DNA of 64,000 bases from Caulobacteraceae bacterium (GCA_027489335.1 JAIXZX010000002.1:62001-126000), one strand, 5' to 3'. Positions 8,319 to 16,920 are shown, counted from the first letter of the stretch. Notes: generated by a model from the sequence alone, not told the origin. Numbers and translations are program-made.

Positions 8319-9773
8319 TCAGGGGGCTTTGGCGGGCAGTCGCAGGGCGTGGCGCATGACCTGGAACAGATAGGGCTGGTCCATGGAGCCCGTGACCAGA
8401 TAGGCGCCGGGGCCTTGCGCATAGGCCGGCACGTCCTCACCCGCATGGGCGGCGCTCGGCGACAGCACGCCGGACTGACGGACGTGGTCGGGGGCCGTGA
8501 CATCGACCCCCTCCAGGCTCGGCCGCCCCTCCCCGTCCCGTGGACCACCGGGGCCGGTGGCGTAGGTCAGGATCGGCAGGGGCTTTCCATCAGCGGCCAG
8601 GCGGGGGGCGCCCGTCGGTCCCTTGATCAGGCCAAGCACGTCGTCGCCACGGCCCCCGCCGTTCAGGACCAGGCCATGGCTGTGGTCAGCCGTCACAAGG
8701 ATCAGCGTGTTGGCCGGATCGGTCATCTCCCGGGCGACGGCCACCGCCTTCGAGAACTCGATCGCCTCGGTCAGGGAGGCGTTGATCAGGCCGGCGTGAT
8801 GGGCCTTGTCGATATGTGCGGCCTCGACGAGCAGGACATAGCCCTGGGGTTCGGCGGCCAGTCGGGTGATGGCCGCCCGGGTCATCTCTTCCAGGGTAGG
8901 GATCTGCGGCGCGGTGGTTGGGCGGTTGAGCTCGTGGGGGATGTGGACGTCGGCGAAGAGGCCCAGCACATCCTGGCCGGCGGCCACGGCCGCCGCCATG
9001 CTGTCACGGTCGGAGACAAAGGCGCTGCCCGGTCGGGCCGCCCAGGCGGCGGTCAGGTCCTCGCCGTCCTGCCGGCGGCCGCCCGCATCTGCAGGCCGGA
9101 AGAAGCTCAGCCCACCCCCGAGCACAAGATCAGGTCGCTGGTCGTCGCTCGCCCGCACCAGCTGGGCGGCGATATCGACGCAGCCGGCCTCCCGGGCGGC
9201 GGGGGGCAGATCAGCGTCGCTCTGCCAGTTTCGGTCAGGGACGTGGGCGTAGAAGGCCGCGGGCGAAGCATCGGTGACAGCGGCGGTGGAGACCACTCCA
9301 ACCGCCTTACCCAGTTCCCGCTTAGCCCTCTGAGCGAGCGTCGGGACATTGCGGCTGGGGTCGCAGACCCCACGGCGTGCGCCTCCGTCAACACCGATCC
9401 CGCCATTGATGGTCCGGTGTCCCGTCGTGATGGCCGAGGCGCCGTTGGCCGAGTCGGTCACCAGAGAGTCGGCCGAATAGGTCCGCACCAGTCCGCCATA
9501 GGGCATCTGATCGAAGGCCAGGTCATAGGAGGCCCCGTCGACGCCAGCCCTCTGTCCGGCCAGGATTCGCGTCGCCGTCACCGTCGAGACGCCCAGGCCA
9601 TCGCCGATGAACAGGATCACGTTGCGGGCCGGCGTGGTCGTCGGCTGACGCTCCAGGGCGGCGGCCAGCGCGGACTCTGGGGTGGCCGCTACGGCCTGAC
9701 CCACTAACGACAGGGAGGTGATCGCCGCCAGGCCAGACAGCAGGACGGTTCGACAGGAACGCAGGAGAAACAT
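8319..9773 (-). CDS. phoA: Alkaline phosphatase (PhoA family)
   Basis: This 484-residue exported enzyme starts with a signal peptide (residues 1 to about 27). It shows the metal and nucleophile motifs of the family: FIGDGLG, TDSANGASAITTG with the nucleophilic Ser after Asp, EAAHIDKAHHAG supplying Glu, Asp and His ligands, TADHSHG, and AHAGEDVPAYAQGP with the last His. It hydrolyses phosphomonoesters in the periplasm. The start was set at the ATG before the signal peptide with GGAG upstream; the longer open frame runs back into tRNA-His and is false. No Pho box could be recognised. Confidence 0.92.
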   Translation of the reverse strand: MFLLRSCRTVLLSGLAAITSLSLVGQAVAATPESALAAALERQPTTTPARNVILFIGDGLGVSTVTATRILAGQRAGVDGASYDLAFDQMPYGGLVRTYSADSLVTDSANGASAITTGHRTINGGIGVDGGARRGVCDPSRNVPTLAQRAKRELGKAVGVVSTAAVTDASPAAFYAHVPDRNWQSDADLPPAAREAGCVDIAAQLVRASDDQRPDLVLGGGLSFFRPADAGGRRQDGEDLTAAWAARPGSAFVSDRDSMAAAVAAGQDVLGLFADVHIPHELNRPTTAPQIPTLEEMTRAAITRLAAEPQGYVLLVEAAHIDKAHHAGLINASLTEAIEFSKAVAVAREMTDPANTLILVTADHSHGLVLNGGGRGDDVLGLIKGPTGAPRLAADGKPLPILTYATGPGGPRDGEGRPSLEGVDVTAPDHVRQSGVLSPSAAHAGEDVPAYAQGPGAYLVTGSMDQPYLFQVMRHALRLPAKAP

Positions 9774-9874
9774 GGAGCCTCGGGACAGCGCCAGGAACAG
9801 GCTGGCTGAGGGGCTCTTATGACCGGGGAATGTGACGGGGGGACGAAGCCGGTCCGAAAGTCCGTCCGCCGCGA

Positions 9875-9951
9875 TGGTACCACCTCTCGGGTTCGAACCG
9901 AGGACCTCCAGAGCCACAATCTGGCGCTCTAACCAACTGAGCTAAGGCGGC
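9875..9951 (-). tRNA. tRNA-His (anticodon GTG)
   Basis: A full cloverleaf reads on the minus strand: acceptor GCCGCCT/AGGTGGT, D arm, anticodon loop TTGTGGC giving GTG, T arm CTCGG-TTCGAAC-CCGAG and encoded CCA. The discriminator base is A and the base before position 1 is C, so the usual G-1:C73 identity pair is missing, which is the form found in a large part of the alphaproteobacteria. Confidence 0.97.
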
Positions 9952-10026
9952 GCATCGCGAGGGATAGGGTTCTAGTGGCGCCGGCTTGCGGGATCAAGGG
10001 CCATCGGCGTCGCGGTTCAGCCAAAG

Positions 10027-10059
10027 AAAAGGCCCCGGAGACCTGAGGTCTCCGGGGCC
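10027..10059 (-). terminator. Rho-independent terminator of exbB-exbD-tonB
   Basis: On the minus strand a 13-bp stem GGCCCCGGAGACC / GGTCTCCGGGGCC with a 3- to 4-nt loop is followed by TTTT. It lies 26 bases after the tonB stop and should end the operon transcript. Confidence 0.85.
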
Positions 10060-10085
10060 GATTTCCCTGGTCCTGACGTCGTCCC

Positions 10086-10790
10086 TTAGCCGGGAAGACG
10101 GAAGGAGATCGGGATCCGAACGGTGCCGCCTTCAACAGGGGCGCCGTCGGCGGTGCGCGGACGCATCCGGAACAGTCGGGTCATCCGCATGGCGGCTGCG
10201 CCGAAGTCCTGGTCCGCAGGGCTTTCTTCCACCACAGAGCAGCCTTCGAGCGTGCCGCGGGCCGTAACCTGGCAGCTCAGAACCACCCGACCCTCTGCAC
10301 CCATCCGCTGAGCGCGGTCGGGATAGTAGCGGGCCACATCCTCACCGCTGGGCAGACGAGCCCAGTCCGGATTGGTGATCACCGACGGACGCGGAGGCGT
10401 CGGCGGCGGGGGAGCCGGCGGCTTGGGCGTCTCGATCCGATCCGGCACCGGCGGAACCGGCAGCGGCGGGATCGTGGCCAAGCCCGCCGGCGGGGTCACC
10501 GGCGGCCGAGGCTGGAGCTTCGGCGGCGGCGGCGGCGGCGTGTTGGACGGCGGCGGCGGAGGCGGCGGAGGAGGCGGCGGAGGAGCCGGTTTGATAATCG
10601 ACACCTCCGTAATGTCCTCCGAATACTCCCGATAGGTGGGCTCGAACTTGGTCTTGTAGAGATAGAGACCAAGCGCGACGTGAACCACGATCGAGACAAT
10701 AATGGCGACGATTACGCCATTATTGCGCTTCGGCTTCGGCGCGTCGAACGGACTGTGATGAATGTGAGTCGTGTCACTGGTTTCAGACAT
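10086..10790 (-). CDS. tonB: TonB family energy transducer
   Basis: The 234-residue protein has one membrane anchor near residues 25-45 (VIVAIIVSIVVHVALGLYLY), then a periplasmic proline-rich spacer with a run of 12 prolines, and a C-terminal TonB/TolA-type beta-alpha domain (EGRVVLSCQVTARGTLEGCSVVEESP...). It transmits the proton-motive force captured by ExbBD to outer-membrane receptors such as the B12 receptor upstream. It is the last gene of the exbB-exbD-tonB unit and is followed by a strong terminator. The proline stretch makes a GGC/CGG-rich tract that may vary in length. Confidence 0.92.
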   Translation of the reverse strand: MSETSDTTHIHHSPFDAPKPKRNNGVIVAIIVSIVVHVALGLYLYKTKFEPTYREYSEDITEVSIIKPAPPPPPPPPPPPPSNTPPPPPPKLQPRPPVTPPAGLATIPPLPVPPVPDRIETPKPPAPPPPTPPRPSVITNPDWARLPSGEDVARYYPDRAQRMGAEGRVVLSCQVTARGTLEGCSVVEESPADQDFGAAAMRMTRLFRMRPRTADGAPVEGGTVRIPISFRLPG

Positions 10791-10802
10791 GCCTCACCCT
10801 CC

Positions 10803-11234
10803 TCAATTGTCTTCTTCGCCGATGAGCGCCACGCTGTAGAACCCGTTGTCCTGAAGCATGTTCATCACGCCCATGAAGTCACCGTACATGGTGTCTCTGT
10901 CGGCGCGGATGAAGATCCGCTCTCGTTCTGGGTTCCGCTGCCCAATGTTCGACCGAAGATCGTCGCCGAGGTCCGCCAGGTCGGTCTGAAAGTCACCGAC
11001 GTAGATGGACCCGTTTGACTGGATCGAAATGTAGACCGGTTTGGGCGGGTTTGCGGATGGCTCGGCGACGGCTGGCGGAAGAGCTACCTGGACCGTCACA
11101 CTGGCCAGCGGCGCCGCCACCATGAAGATGATCAGGAGAACCAGCATGACGTCCACGAAGGGCGTCACATTGATTTCGCTGTTCTGCTCCGTTTCGTACC
11201 TGCCACCCCCAGACCCTGAGAGTTTAGCGGCCAT
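10803..11234 (-). CDS. exbD: Biopolymer transporter ExbD
   Basis: This 143-residue ExbD/TolR protein has an N-terminal cytoplasmic tail, one transmembrane helix (residues 25-47) and a periplasmic domain. The start of the helix carries the conserved proton-carrying aspartate in the motif INVTPFVDVMLVLLIIFMV. It works with ExbB as the proton-driven motor for TonB. It lies five bases after exbB and 12 before tonB. Confidence 0.95.
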   Translation of the reverse strand: MAAKLSGSGGGRYETEQNSEINVTPFVDVMLVLLIIFMVAAPLASVTVQVALPPAVAEPSANPPKPVYISIQSNGSIYVGDFQTDLADLGDDLRSNIGQRNPERERIFIRADRDTMYGDFMGVMNMLQDNGFYSVALIGEEDN

Positions 11235-11239
11235 TGGGT

Positions 11240-12136
11240 TTAGGCCCCCTTGTCGAGCTGCCGGGAGATCGCGTTCAGAAGTTCAGCGACAAACCCTTCC
11301 GAGCGCGCGCCGTAGGCGGAGATGCGCGTCTGGAAGTAGTTGTAGAAGATAACCGACGGGATGGCGGCGAAGAGACCCATGCCGGTGGCCAGCAGGGCTT
11401 CGGCGATGCCGGGCGCCACGACGGCCAGGTTGGTCGTGTTGGTGTTCGCGATGCCGATGAACGAGTACATGATCCCGTACACGGTGCCGAACAGACCGAT
11501 GAACGGACCGTTGGAACCGACCGAGGCCAGGAACTGCATGCCGCCCGACAGGCGCTTGGCCAGAGAGGCCTGGACGCCGGCCACGGCCGCAACAGCGCGG
11601 CTGATGGTGGTTTCGCGGTGTTCGCCGGTGATGTTCAGGCCCGCTTGACGCGAGACTTCAACTTCTTGAACGGCGGCCGCGGCCATGTCGGCCAGCGGGT
11701 TGCCTTCGAACTCATCCGACATGGCGATGCGGCCGATGTCGCTGGTGTTCTTGGCGCCCCGGAAGGCTTCCAGGAAGCGGTTGGTTTGACGTTCCAGGCC
11801 ACCGAACTCGAAGAGCTTGGTGAGCAGCAGGGTCCAGGAGAAGATCGACGCCAGGGCCAGACCGATCAGAACGGCCTTACCGACCGGCTGAGCGTCCAGG
11901 AACATCGTCATGATGGTCAGTTCGCCATGACCACCCACGTCGGTGGACACTTCTTCCGCGGGAGCCGCAGGCGCGGGCTCGGCGGGAGGGGCGGCTTCTG
12001 CGGCCGGATCGGCCGGGGCCTCGGCGGCGGCCGGATCCGCTGGAGCGGCGTCCTGCGCGAACGCCGGGGCGCCCATCATCAACGCAGCCGCGCCGATGAG
12101 AGCGATGAGGGGGGTGTTCCGTTTTTTGTCGAGCAT
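11240..12136 (-). CDS. exbB: MotA/TolQ/ExbB proton channel family protein
   Basis: This 298-residue ExbB has a signal-like first hydrophobic stretch (ALIGAAALMMGAPAFA), an Ala/Pro-rich periplasmic linker (residues 30-62), then three helices with the family motif GLFGTVYGIMYSFIGIA and a final VAPGIAEALLATGMGLFAAIPSVIFYNYF. It is longer than E. coli ExbB (244 residues) because of the N-terminal extension, which is common in this lineage. It forms the pentameric motor core around an ExbD dimer. First gene of its operon. Confidence 0.93.
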   Translation of the reverse strand: MLDKKRNTPLIALIGAAALMMGAPAFAQDAAPADPAAAEAPADPAAEAAPPAEPAPAAPAEEVSTDVGGHGELTIMTMFLDAQPVGKAVLIGLALASIFSWTLLLTKLFEFGGLERQTNRFLEAFRGAKNTSDIGRIAMSDEFEGNPLADMAAAAVQEVEVSRQAGLNITGEHRETTISRAVAAVAGVQASLAKRLSGGMQFLASVGSNGPFIGLFGTVYGIMYSFIGIANTNTTNLAVVAPGIAEALLATGMGLFAAIPSVIFYNYFQTRISAYGARSEGFVAELLNAISRQLDKGA

Positions 12137-12900
12137 CTGTCGCCAGTTCCTAATGGTCTAGCACGTTTGGACCGAGGGTCGTCGCGCGAGAGCGTCTCCT
12201 ACCCTAGTTGAATAAGTCTGGCCCCGAACACCGCTTTCGCCGCATCCGAAGCCGAAACCGCTATCGCTGCTCCCGACCCGTAACTTCCAACTTCCACATT
12301 TGTGTGAAGCGGGATGTTGCGATTGGGCAAGGCGAGACCGCAATCCAGGAGCGGACTGCGGACCCTCACCGCAAAGTTAGACGTGCGGCGAGGGACCTTT
12401 GGCAACCCCCAAACGGAGCGTCAAGTGCCGCCGGGGCCAGCTAACCACCGATAAGATAATCAGAAATCGGGGTATCGCTGCGACGCACAATATGAATTCT
12501 ATGCAATAATTGGGGAAACTCGCCGTGCCGGGGAATGATATTGCTGCATCGCAACATCAGACTTCGAACGCCGGTCGCTCAACATGGCGGAAATCTGGCG
12601 AGAATCGGCCGCTCGGCGCTCAGCTTTTGCGCACAGCCTCCGGGTGAGCCGCGAAATGAGCGTCGCCCCCGTCGAAGTCAAGCCGGCGACCAGGCCTCAG
12701 GGCGGTTCACGGGCCCCCTGTCACAACATTGCCGCGCCCAGATCGGAGCCGAAACGCCACGACCTTAGCTTAAGGCTATGGCCGACCTCGCCCTTGATGG
12801 GGCTCCACGGCGAGGTCGCGCACTGATGGCGGAGATATCGCCCGGCGCAGGGCGCCCAGGACGAGAGGTCCCGCGGCGTCGGCTGATGAAAAGGAAGAAG
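12137..12900. other. Intergenic region upstream of exbB
   Basis: About 760 bases without a convincing gene. The small open frames here have no family resemblance, and the frames near the right end are shadows of tRNA-Phe. The stretch around 12430-12560 is clearly more AT-rich than the rest of the window. It must contain the exbB promoter on the minus strand, but I could not identify a convincing Fur box or -35/-10 pair. Confidence 0.5.
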
Positions 12901-12977
12901 TGGTGCCTGGGGGCGGATTCGAACCACCGACACGCGGATTTTCAATCCGCTGCTCTACCAACTGAGCTACCCAGGCA
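12901..12977 (-). tRNA. tRNA-Phe (anticodon GAA)
   Basis: The minus strand gives a complete cloverleaf: acceptor TGCCTGG/CCAGGCA, D arm GCTC-GAGC, anticodon stem CGGAT/ATCCG around loop TTGAAAA (anticodon GAA), T arm with GGTTCGAATCC, and encoded ACCA. It lies upstream of, and in the same direction as, exbB. Confidence 0.97.
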
Positions 12978-13052
12978 CTGGGCCCGCCGCGCGGGAGCCG
13001 CGTCTATAAAAGAGCCGTTCGGGGAAGTCCAGCGCGGCGACGAGCGATTAGT

Positions 13053-13235
13053 TCAGAGCTCGTCCTCGCCGTCGGAGACCTCTTCCTGCTCGACGGCGGG
13101 AACCGCATAGGCGCCGGTGAACCAGCGCTGCAAATCCACATCGGCGCAGCGCTTGGAGCAGAAGGGACGATAGTCCGCCGTCACCGGCTTGCGGCAGATG
13201 GGGCACTTGGCCTTCGAGGTGGCGGCCCGGCTCAT
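13053..13235 (-). CDS. yacG: DNA gyrase inhibitor YacG
   Basis: This 60-residue protein carries the single YacG zinc site: CPIC near residue 11 and FCSKRC near residue 26, followed by DLQRWF and an acidic tail. In E. coli YacG binds the GyrB C-terminal region and blocks DNA binding. The gene overlaps the RNase E/G-like gene upstream by four bases (ATGA) and is the last gene of the maf-rng-yacG unit, an arrangement conserved in alphaproteobacteria. Confidence 0.93.
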   Translation of the reverse strand: MSRAATSKAKCPICRKPVTADYRPFCSKRCADVDLQRWFTGAYAVPAVEQEEVSDGEDEL

Positions 13236-14272
13236 CGGGCGTGAACCTCGATTTGCTCCCAGGCCAGAGACGCATTGGCCTTGACCTCGAACCGGGCGCC
13301 GATACGCGCCGCAAGCAGGCTAAGCGCCGGCTTGGCCGCCTCCGCCACCGCCGGCGCGCAGGTCGCCACAAGGCGCCCCCCTGGCGCGGCCATGGCTTCA
13401 GCCTCAAGTCGCCGGACAAGTCGGGCGCCCAGGGTGCGGGCCGAGGGTCCGCCTGCGCCTTCGGTCAGGATCTCCGTCACAGGTCGGCCGCGGCGGGGCA
13501 CGGTGAGCTCGATGGTGCCGAACCGGCTGATGGGCCCGATGGAGACGCCCGGATTGTCCGGATTGAACGCCGCCCGCGCGGCGGCCATCAGCGCGGCGCC
13601 GTCGTGTCCTCGGCCCGCCATATCGAACACCACCAGTCCGCCCAGCCCCTTGAGCCTCAGCACCCGCGCCGCTACGGCCAGGGCGGCCAGATTGGCCTGG
13701 CGGGTGACGCGCTTGGCTTCATTGCCCTTGCGCTCCCCCACATCGACATCGATGGCGGTGAGCGCCCGCGTCGGCTCGATGGCGATGGTCCCACCCCCAG
13801 GCAGCGGATGGATGACTTCCAGCGCCTCGGCCTCGGCCTCGTCAGCCAATTGCCGGGCGATGCGGCCCGTGACCGGATCCCCCTCCCCGGCCATATGTCG
13901 AAGGTGGTCCAGCAGGGTCGGCGCGGCCTCAAGCAGAGCCGGCGCCCCCTGGGCCTGGCCGATCAGTCGGGCGGTGGCCAGCTTGCCAAGCCGGGGCTCC
14001 GTCCGGATCTCGACCTCCAGGGCCTCGCCCTGGCGGGGTCGCGCGTCGGGTTTGAACGAGACGGTGGCCTCGGCCCCCTCCCCCAGGTCCAGGAAGGCCA
14101 TGGACAGGGCGGGCTCCACATGCGCCACCCGGGCGCGCAGTCGGGCGCCGAGCGCCAGGCGGGGATTGTCGTCGGCCCTTTGAATCAGCAGGCGCTCAGG
14201 TCGGCCGTCCAGCAGGACACCGCCCCGCGTCTCGCCCAGGCCTTCATCGATAAAGAATGTGCGGCGGCTCAT
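13232..14272 (-). CDS. RNase E/G family protein, short form
   Basis: This 346-residue protein matches the core of RNase E/G: an S1-like region (RARVAHVEPALSMAFLDLGEGAEATV), then the DNase I-like catalytic part with both Mg-binding Asp positions (AIDVD and VVFDMAGR). It is much shorter than E. coli RNase G (489 residues): the zinc-link CPxC motif and small domain are not seen, and the Asn of the usual DVNSG is Asp here. It may be a specialised RNA-binding or endonuclease variant. Start chosen at MSRRTFF, which overlaps the maf stop as ATGA; the 11 extra upstream codons are not supported. Confidence 0.85.
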   Translation of the reverse strand: MSRRTFFIDEGLGETRGGVLLDGRPERLLIQRADDNPRLALGARLRARVAHVEPALSMAFLDLGEGAEATVSFKPDARPRQGEALEVEIRTEPRLGKLATARLIGQAQGAPALLEAAPTLLDHLRHMAGEGDPVTGRIARQLADEAEAEALEVIHPLPGGGTIAIEPTRALTAIDVDVGERKGNEAKRVTRQANLAALAVAARVLRLKGLGGLVVFDMAGRGHDGAALMAAARAAFNPDNPGVSIGPISRFGTIELTVPRRGRPVTEILTEGAGGPSARTLGARLVRRLEAEAMAAPGGRLVATCAPAVAEAAKPALSLLAARIGARFEVKANASLAWEQIEVHAR

Positions 14273-14868
14273 GCTGCGGGATAGCCCAGACCCCGCAGCA
14301 GACAAAGGGTTTCATAGAGCGGCAGCCCGACCACGGCAGGATAGGAGCCCTGCAGGTTGATGACGAAGCCGCCGGCCCGCCCCTGTATCCCGTAGCCGCC
14401 AGCCTTGCCCAGGCCCTCGCCGCTGGCCAGGTAGGCCGCGTGTTCATCCTCGCCCAGGCGTTTGAAGGTCACCCGCGTCTCGACCAGTCGCTCGGCCCGT
14501 CGACCGTCGGGGCCCCTCAGGACCACCGCGGTGTAGACCCGATGGCTGCGCCCAGACAGCAGCTCCAGGCAGGTCCGCACCTCGTCCGGCGTCTCGGCCT
14601 TGGGCAATATGCGCCGGCCTGCGGCGACCACCGTATCGGCGGCCAGGACAAAGGACTCAGGACGCGAGCCGGCCACCAGGGCGGCCTTCGCCCCGGCCAG
14701 GCGCAGGGCGCAACGGCGGGGCGTCTCGCTCTTCAGCGGCGCCTCGTCGATATCGGCGGCGCAGACCTCATCGGGTGTCAGGCCGATCTGGGCCAGCAGG
14801 TCGAGCCGCCTCGGACTGGCCGAGGCCAGAACCAGCCGGGGCTTGTAAGAACAGGGGGGAATGCTCAC
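14269..14868 (-). CDS. maf: Maf family nucleotide pyrophosphatase
   Basis: The 199-residue protein has the Maf signature LASASPRR near residue 14, the catalytic AADTVV segment, SGRSHRVYT and GKAGGYGIQGRAG. Maf proteins hydrolyse non-canonical or specific nucleoside triphosphates to monophosphates as a housecleaning function. It sits between infA (3 bases away) and the RNase E/G gene (4-base overlap), in a unit conserved in the order. Confidence 0.94.
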   Translation of the reverse strand: MSIPPCSYKPRLVLASASPRRLDLLAQIGLTPDEVCAADIDEAPLKSETPRRCALRLAGAKAALVAGSRPESFVLAADTVVAAGRRILPKAETPDEVRTCLELLSGRSHRVYTAVVLRGPDGRRAERLVETRVTFKRLGEDEHAAYLASGEGLGKAGGYGIQGRAGGFVINLQGSYPAVVGLPLYETLCLLRGLGYPAA

Positions 14869-14871
14869 CCG

Positions 14872-15090
14872 CTAGCGGACGCGGAAGGTGATGCGGCCCT
14901 TTGACAGGTCGTAGGGAGTCATCTCGATCAGGACCTTGTCGCCGACGGCCACGCGGATGCGGTTCTTGCGCATCTTGCCCGCCGTGTGGGCGATAATCTC
15001 GTGATCATTCTCGAGCTTCACGCGAAACATGGCGTTCGGCAGCACTTCGCTCACCACGCCGGGAAACTCCAACAGCTCTTCCTTGGCCAT
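14872..15090 (-). CDS. infA: Translation initiation factor IF-1
   Basis: This is a canonical 72-residue IF-1: a single OB fold starting [11 protein letters not shown], with [27 protein letters not shown] and ending [16 protein letters not shown]. It occupies the ribosomal A site during initiation. Position next to maf and the LMW phosphatase gene is the usual alphaproteobacterial one. A second, C-terminally extended homologue lies at 53906-54178. Confidence 0.97.
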   Translation of the reverse strand: MAKEELLEFPGVVSEVLPNAMFRVKLENDHEIIAHTAGKMRKNRIRVAVGDKVLIEMTPYDLSKGRITFRVR

Positions 15091-15201
15091 GCAGGCTCCA
15101 TGGGGGGCGCTCACCTGATGCCGCCGGCCAGCCTGGAATCGGCCCAGCGGACAGCGCGTCATTATAACCCAGGTTGCATCAGTCGGTAGAGACCTCTCGC
15201 G

Positions 15202-15657
15202 TCAGGCTGGACCGAACCGTTCGACCAGCCGCCTGGCCAGGGCGTCGCGAACCTCCCGATAGGCGGCCAGACGATTCTCCCTCGAACCATCGGCCAGGGT
15301 CGGGTCATGGGTCGGCCAGTACTCGATCTCGGCGGCTCTGTGCCGCGTCAGCTCCACCGCCCGATGTTGCGCCTCAGGCGTCAGGGAGATGATCAGGTCG
15401 AAGGAGTCGTCGTTGAGCTCGTCAAACGTCTTGGGCTGGTGCTGTTCCAGGTCAAAACCCTGTTCGGCCATCACGGCGCAGACGAAGGGGTCGGCGCCCT
15501 CGGCCTCCGTCTCGGCCTTCAGCCCGCAGGAATCCACATAGACCCTGTCCCCCAGCAGGCGTCTGGCCAGAACCTCGGCCATAGGCGATCGGACCCGATT
15601 GAAGTTGCAGGCGAACAGGACGGCGCCAGGCGCGCGCGGTGAAGAGCCCGTCCCCAT
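15202..15657 (-). CDS. Low-molecular-weight protein phosphatase-like (ArsC/Wzb fold)
   Basis: This 151-residue cytosolic protein has the P-loop CNFNRVRSPMAE near residue 17, a Cx5R(S/T) signature, and the late Asp in WPTHDPTLADGS. It belongs to the LMW protein-tyrosine phosphatase / arsenate reductase fold family. Natural substrate unknown. It lies seven bases after the UPF0262 gene in the conserved block between hisD and infA. Confidence 0.88.
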   Translation of the reverse strand: MGTGSSPRAPGAVLFACNFNRVRSPMAEVLARRLLGDRVYVDSCGLKAETEAEGADPFVCAVMAEQGFDLEQHQPKTFDELNDDSFDLIISLTPEAQHRAVELTRHRAAEIEYWPTHDPTLADGSRENRLAAYREVRDALARRLVERFGPA

Positions 15658-15664
15658 GGCCGCT

Positions 15665-16144
15665 TCAGCTCTTGTAGTGCAGGGCGCAGATGAGGGTGAA
15701 CAGCCGCCGGGCGGTGTCGAGATCCGTTTCGATCTTCCCGGCCAGTCGGGCCCGCAACAGCTCCGAACCTTCGTTGTGCAGGCCCCGTCGCCCCATATCC
15801 AAGGCTTCGATCTGGGCCGGCGTAGCGTTGCGGATCGCCTGGTAATAGCTCTCGCAGATCATGAAGTAGTCTTTGATCAGCATCCGGAACGGGGAGAGCG
15901 ACAGGATGTGGCGCTTCTCATAGCCCGGCCCCGTCACGTCCAGGACCAGCCGATTCTCCATCAGACCCATGTGCAGGTCGTAGGGGCCTTCCTCGGCGCC
16001 TTCGGGCACGAAGCGATTCGACTCCAGCAGATCGAAGATGGCGATCTGCCGCTCCTGCTCCTGGTCGCGCGAAATCGCGCCCAGGGATTGCTGGTCGATC
16101 TCGACGCTCTGCAGCCGATGGTTCTTCTGGTCGTCGTCAGTCAT
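15665..16144 (-). CDS. UPF0262 family protein
   Basis: The 159-residue protein matches UPF0262, a family of alphaproteobacteria with no known function. Recognisable segments are [50 protein letters not shown] and [13 protein letters not shown]. It is always found near hisD and the LMW phosphatase gene in this lineage, as here. No signal peptide or membrane segment. Confidence 0.9.
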   Translation of the reverse strand: MTDDDQKNHRLQSVEIDQQSLGAISRDQEQERQIAIFDLLESNRFVPEGAEEGPYDLHMGLMENRLVLDVTGPGYEKRHILSLSPFRMLIKDYFMICESYYQAIRNATPAQIEALDMGRRGLHNEGSELLRARLAGKIETDLDTARRLFTLICALHYKS

Positions 16145-16235
16145 GACGCCCTGGGGAAGGTCTTGGGCGCCAGCTTTAGTGCAAACCGCCCCCCGGCGTC
16201 ATCCCGCTTAGAGCTCCTCCGCCCGCCCACAGACG

Positions 16236-16268
16236 AAAAAGGCCCCCGCCGCGGGGAGCGGCGGGGGC
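16236..16268 (-). terminator. Rho-independent terminator
   Basis: On the minus strand the stem GCCCCCGCCGC / GCGGCGGGGGC with a short loop is followed by CCTTTTT. It lies 22 bases after the stop of the SH3-domain gene and should end that transcript before the UPF0262 gene. Confidence 0.85.
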
Positions 16269-16290
16269 GATCGGGGAGGATGACGGGGCC

Positions 16291-16920
16291 TTAGCGACGA
16301 TAGCCGGCGTAGCGGTAGCCTTCAGGCTGCACATAGGCGCCGTGGACATAGCCGACGCCGACGCCGTTCTGGCCCACCAGGATCCAGTCGCTGCCGCGGA
16401 CGTAGGACAGGGCCTCGAACCGCTCCCCGGCCCGCAGCTGGCCGACCCGGGCGCCGCGGGTGGACGGCGAGGACCTCAGGTTCACGGTGGACCGGGCGAT
16501 CATCACCCCACCGCCGCCGGCATAGTGGGCCGGGCTCAGATTGCGATCCAGGCGGTAGCCGCCGTGGGTATAGGTGGCCGGCTGGTTATAGGCGTAGCCC
16601 TGGCCCTGGCCGTAGCGGCGGTCCTGGTCGTCATGCTGCAGCTTGCAGCCGATGGCCGAGCCGGCCGCCGCGCCGACCACAGCGCCCAGGGCCGTGCCCG
16701 TGCCGCGGTCGTTCTTGGCGAGATTGGAGCCCGCCGCCGCGCCCAGCAGCGCGCCGATCAGGGCCCCGCCCTCCTGCTTGCCGCCGCTGGCGTTACAGCC
16801 CAGCACGCCGCCGAAATTCTGGGCCTGAGCAGCGGGCGCCGCGGCGGCGAGGAAGAGGGCGCTCATCATGGCGGTGGCCGCCGCGCCCGTGGTCAGCTTG
16901 GAAACAGTGGTCTTCGGCAT
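16291..16920 (-). CDS. Exported SH3-domain protein with glycine-zipper
   Basis: The 209-residue protein has a signal peptide (residues 1 to about 33), a glycine-zipper region (residues 50-92: GALIGALLGAAAGSN, GTALGAVVGAAAGSAIG) of the kind that associates with membranes, and a C-terminal bacterial SH3 domain (ARSTVNLRSSPSTRGARVGQL...WILVGQNGVGVGYVHGAYV). It is probably a periplasmic or cell-wall-associated protein. It stands alone between hisD and its own strong terminator. Confidence 0.85.
   Translation of the reverse strand: MPKTTVSKLTTGAAATAMMSALFLAAAAPAAQAQNFGGVLGCNASGGKQEGGALIGALLGAAAGSNLAKNDRGTGTALGAVVGAAAGSAIGCKLQHDDQDRRYGQGQGYAYNQPATYTHGGYRLDRNLSPAHYAGGGGVMIARSTVNLRSSPSTRGARVGQLRAGERFEALSYVRGSDWILVGQNGVGVGYVHGAYVQPEGYRYAGYRR

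Noticed and set aside
8349..9707. 452-codon frame antisense to alkaline phosphatase
   Set aside because: No family resemblance and the opposite strand has all catalytic motifs of PhoA.
10400..10600. Repeated GGC/CGG units as a possible CRISPR or tandem repeat locus
   Set aside because: They encode the proline spacer of TonB; there is no repeat-spacer structure. No CRISPR array was seen anywhere in the window.
12776..12961. Small minus-strand frame (RIENPRVGGSNPPPG)
   Set aside because: This is the standard mistranslation of a tRNA gene, here tRNA-Phe.
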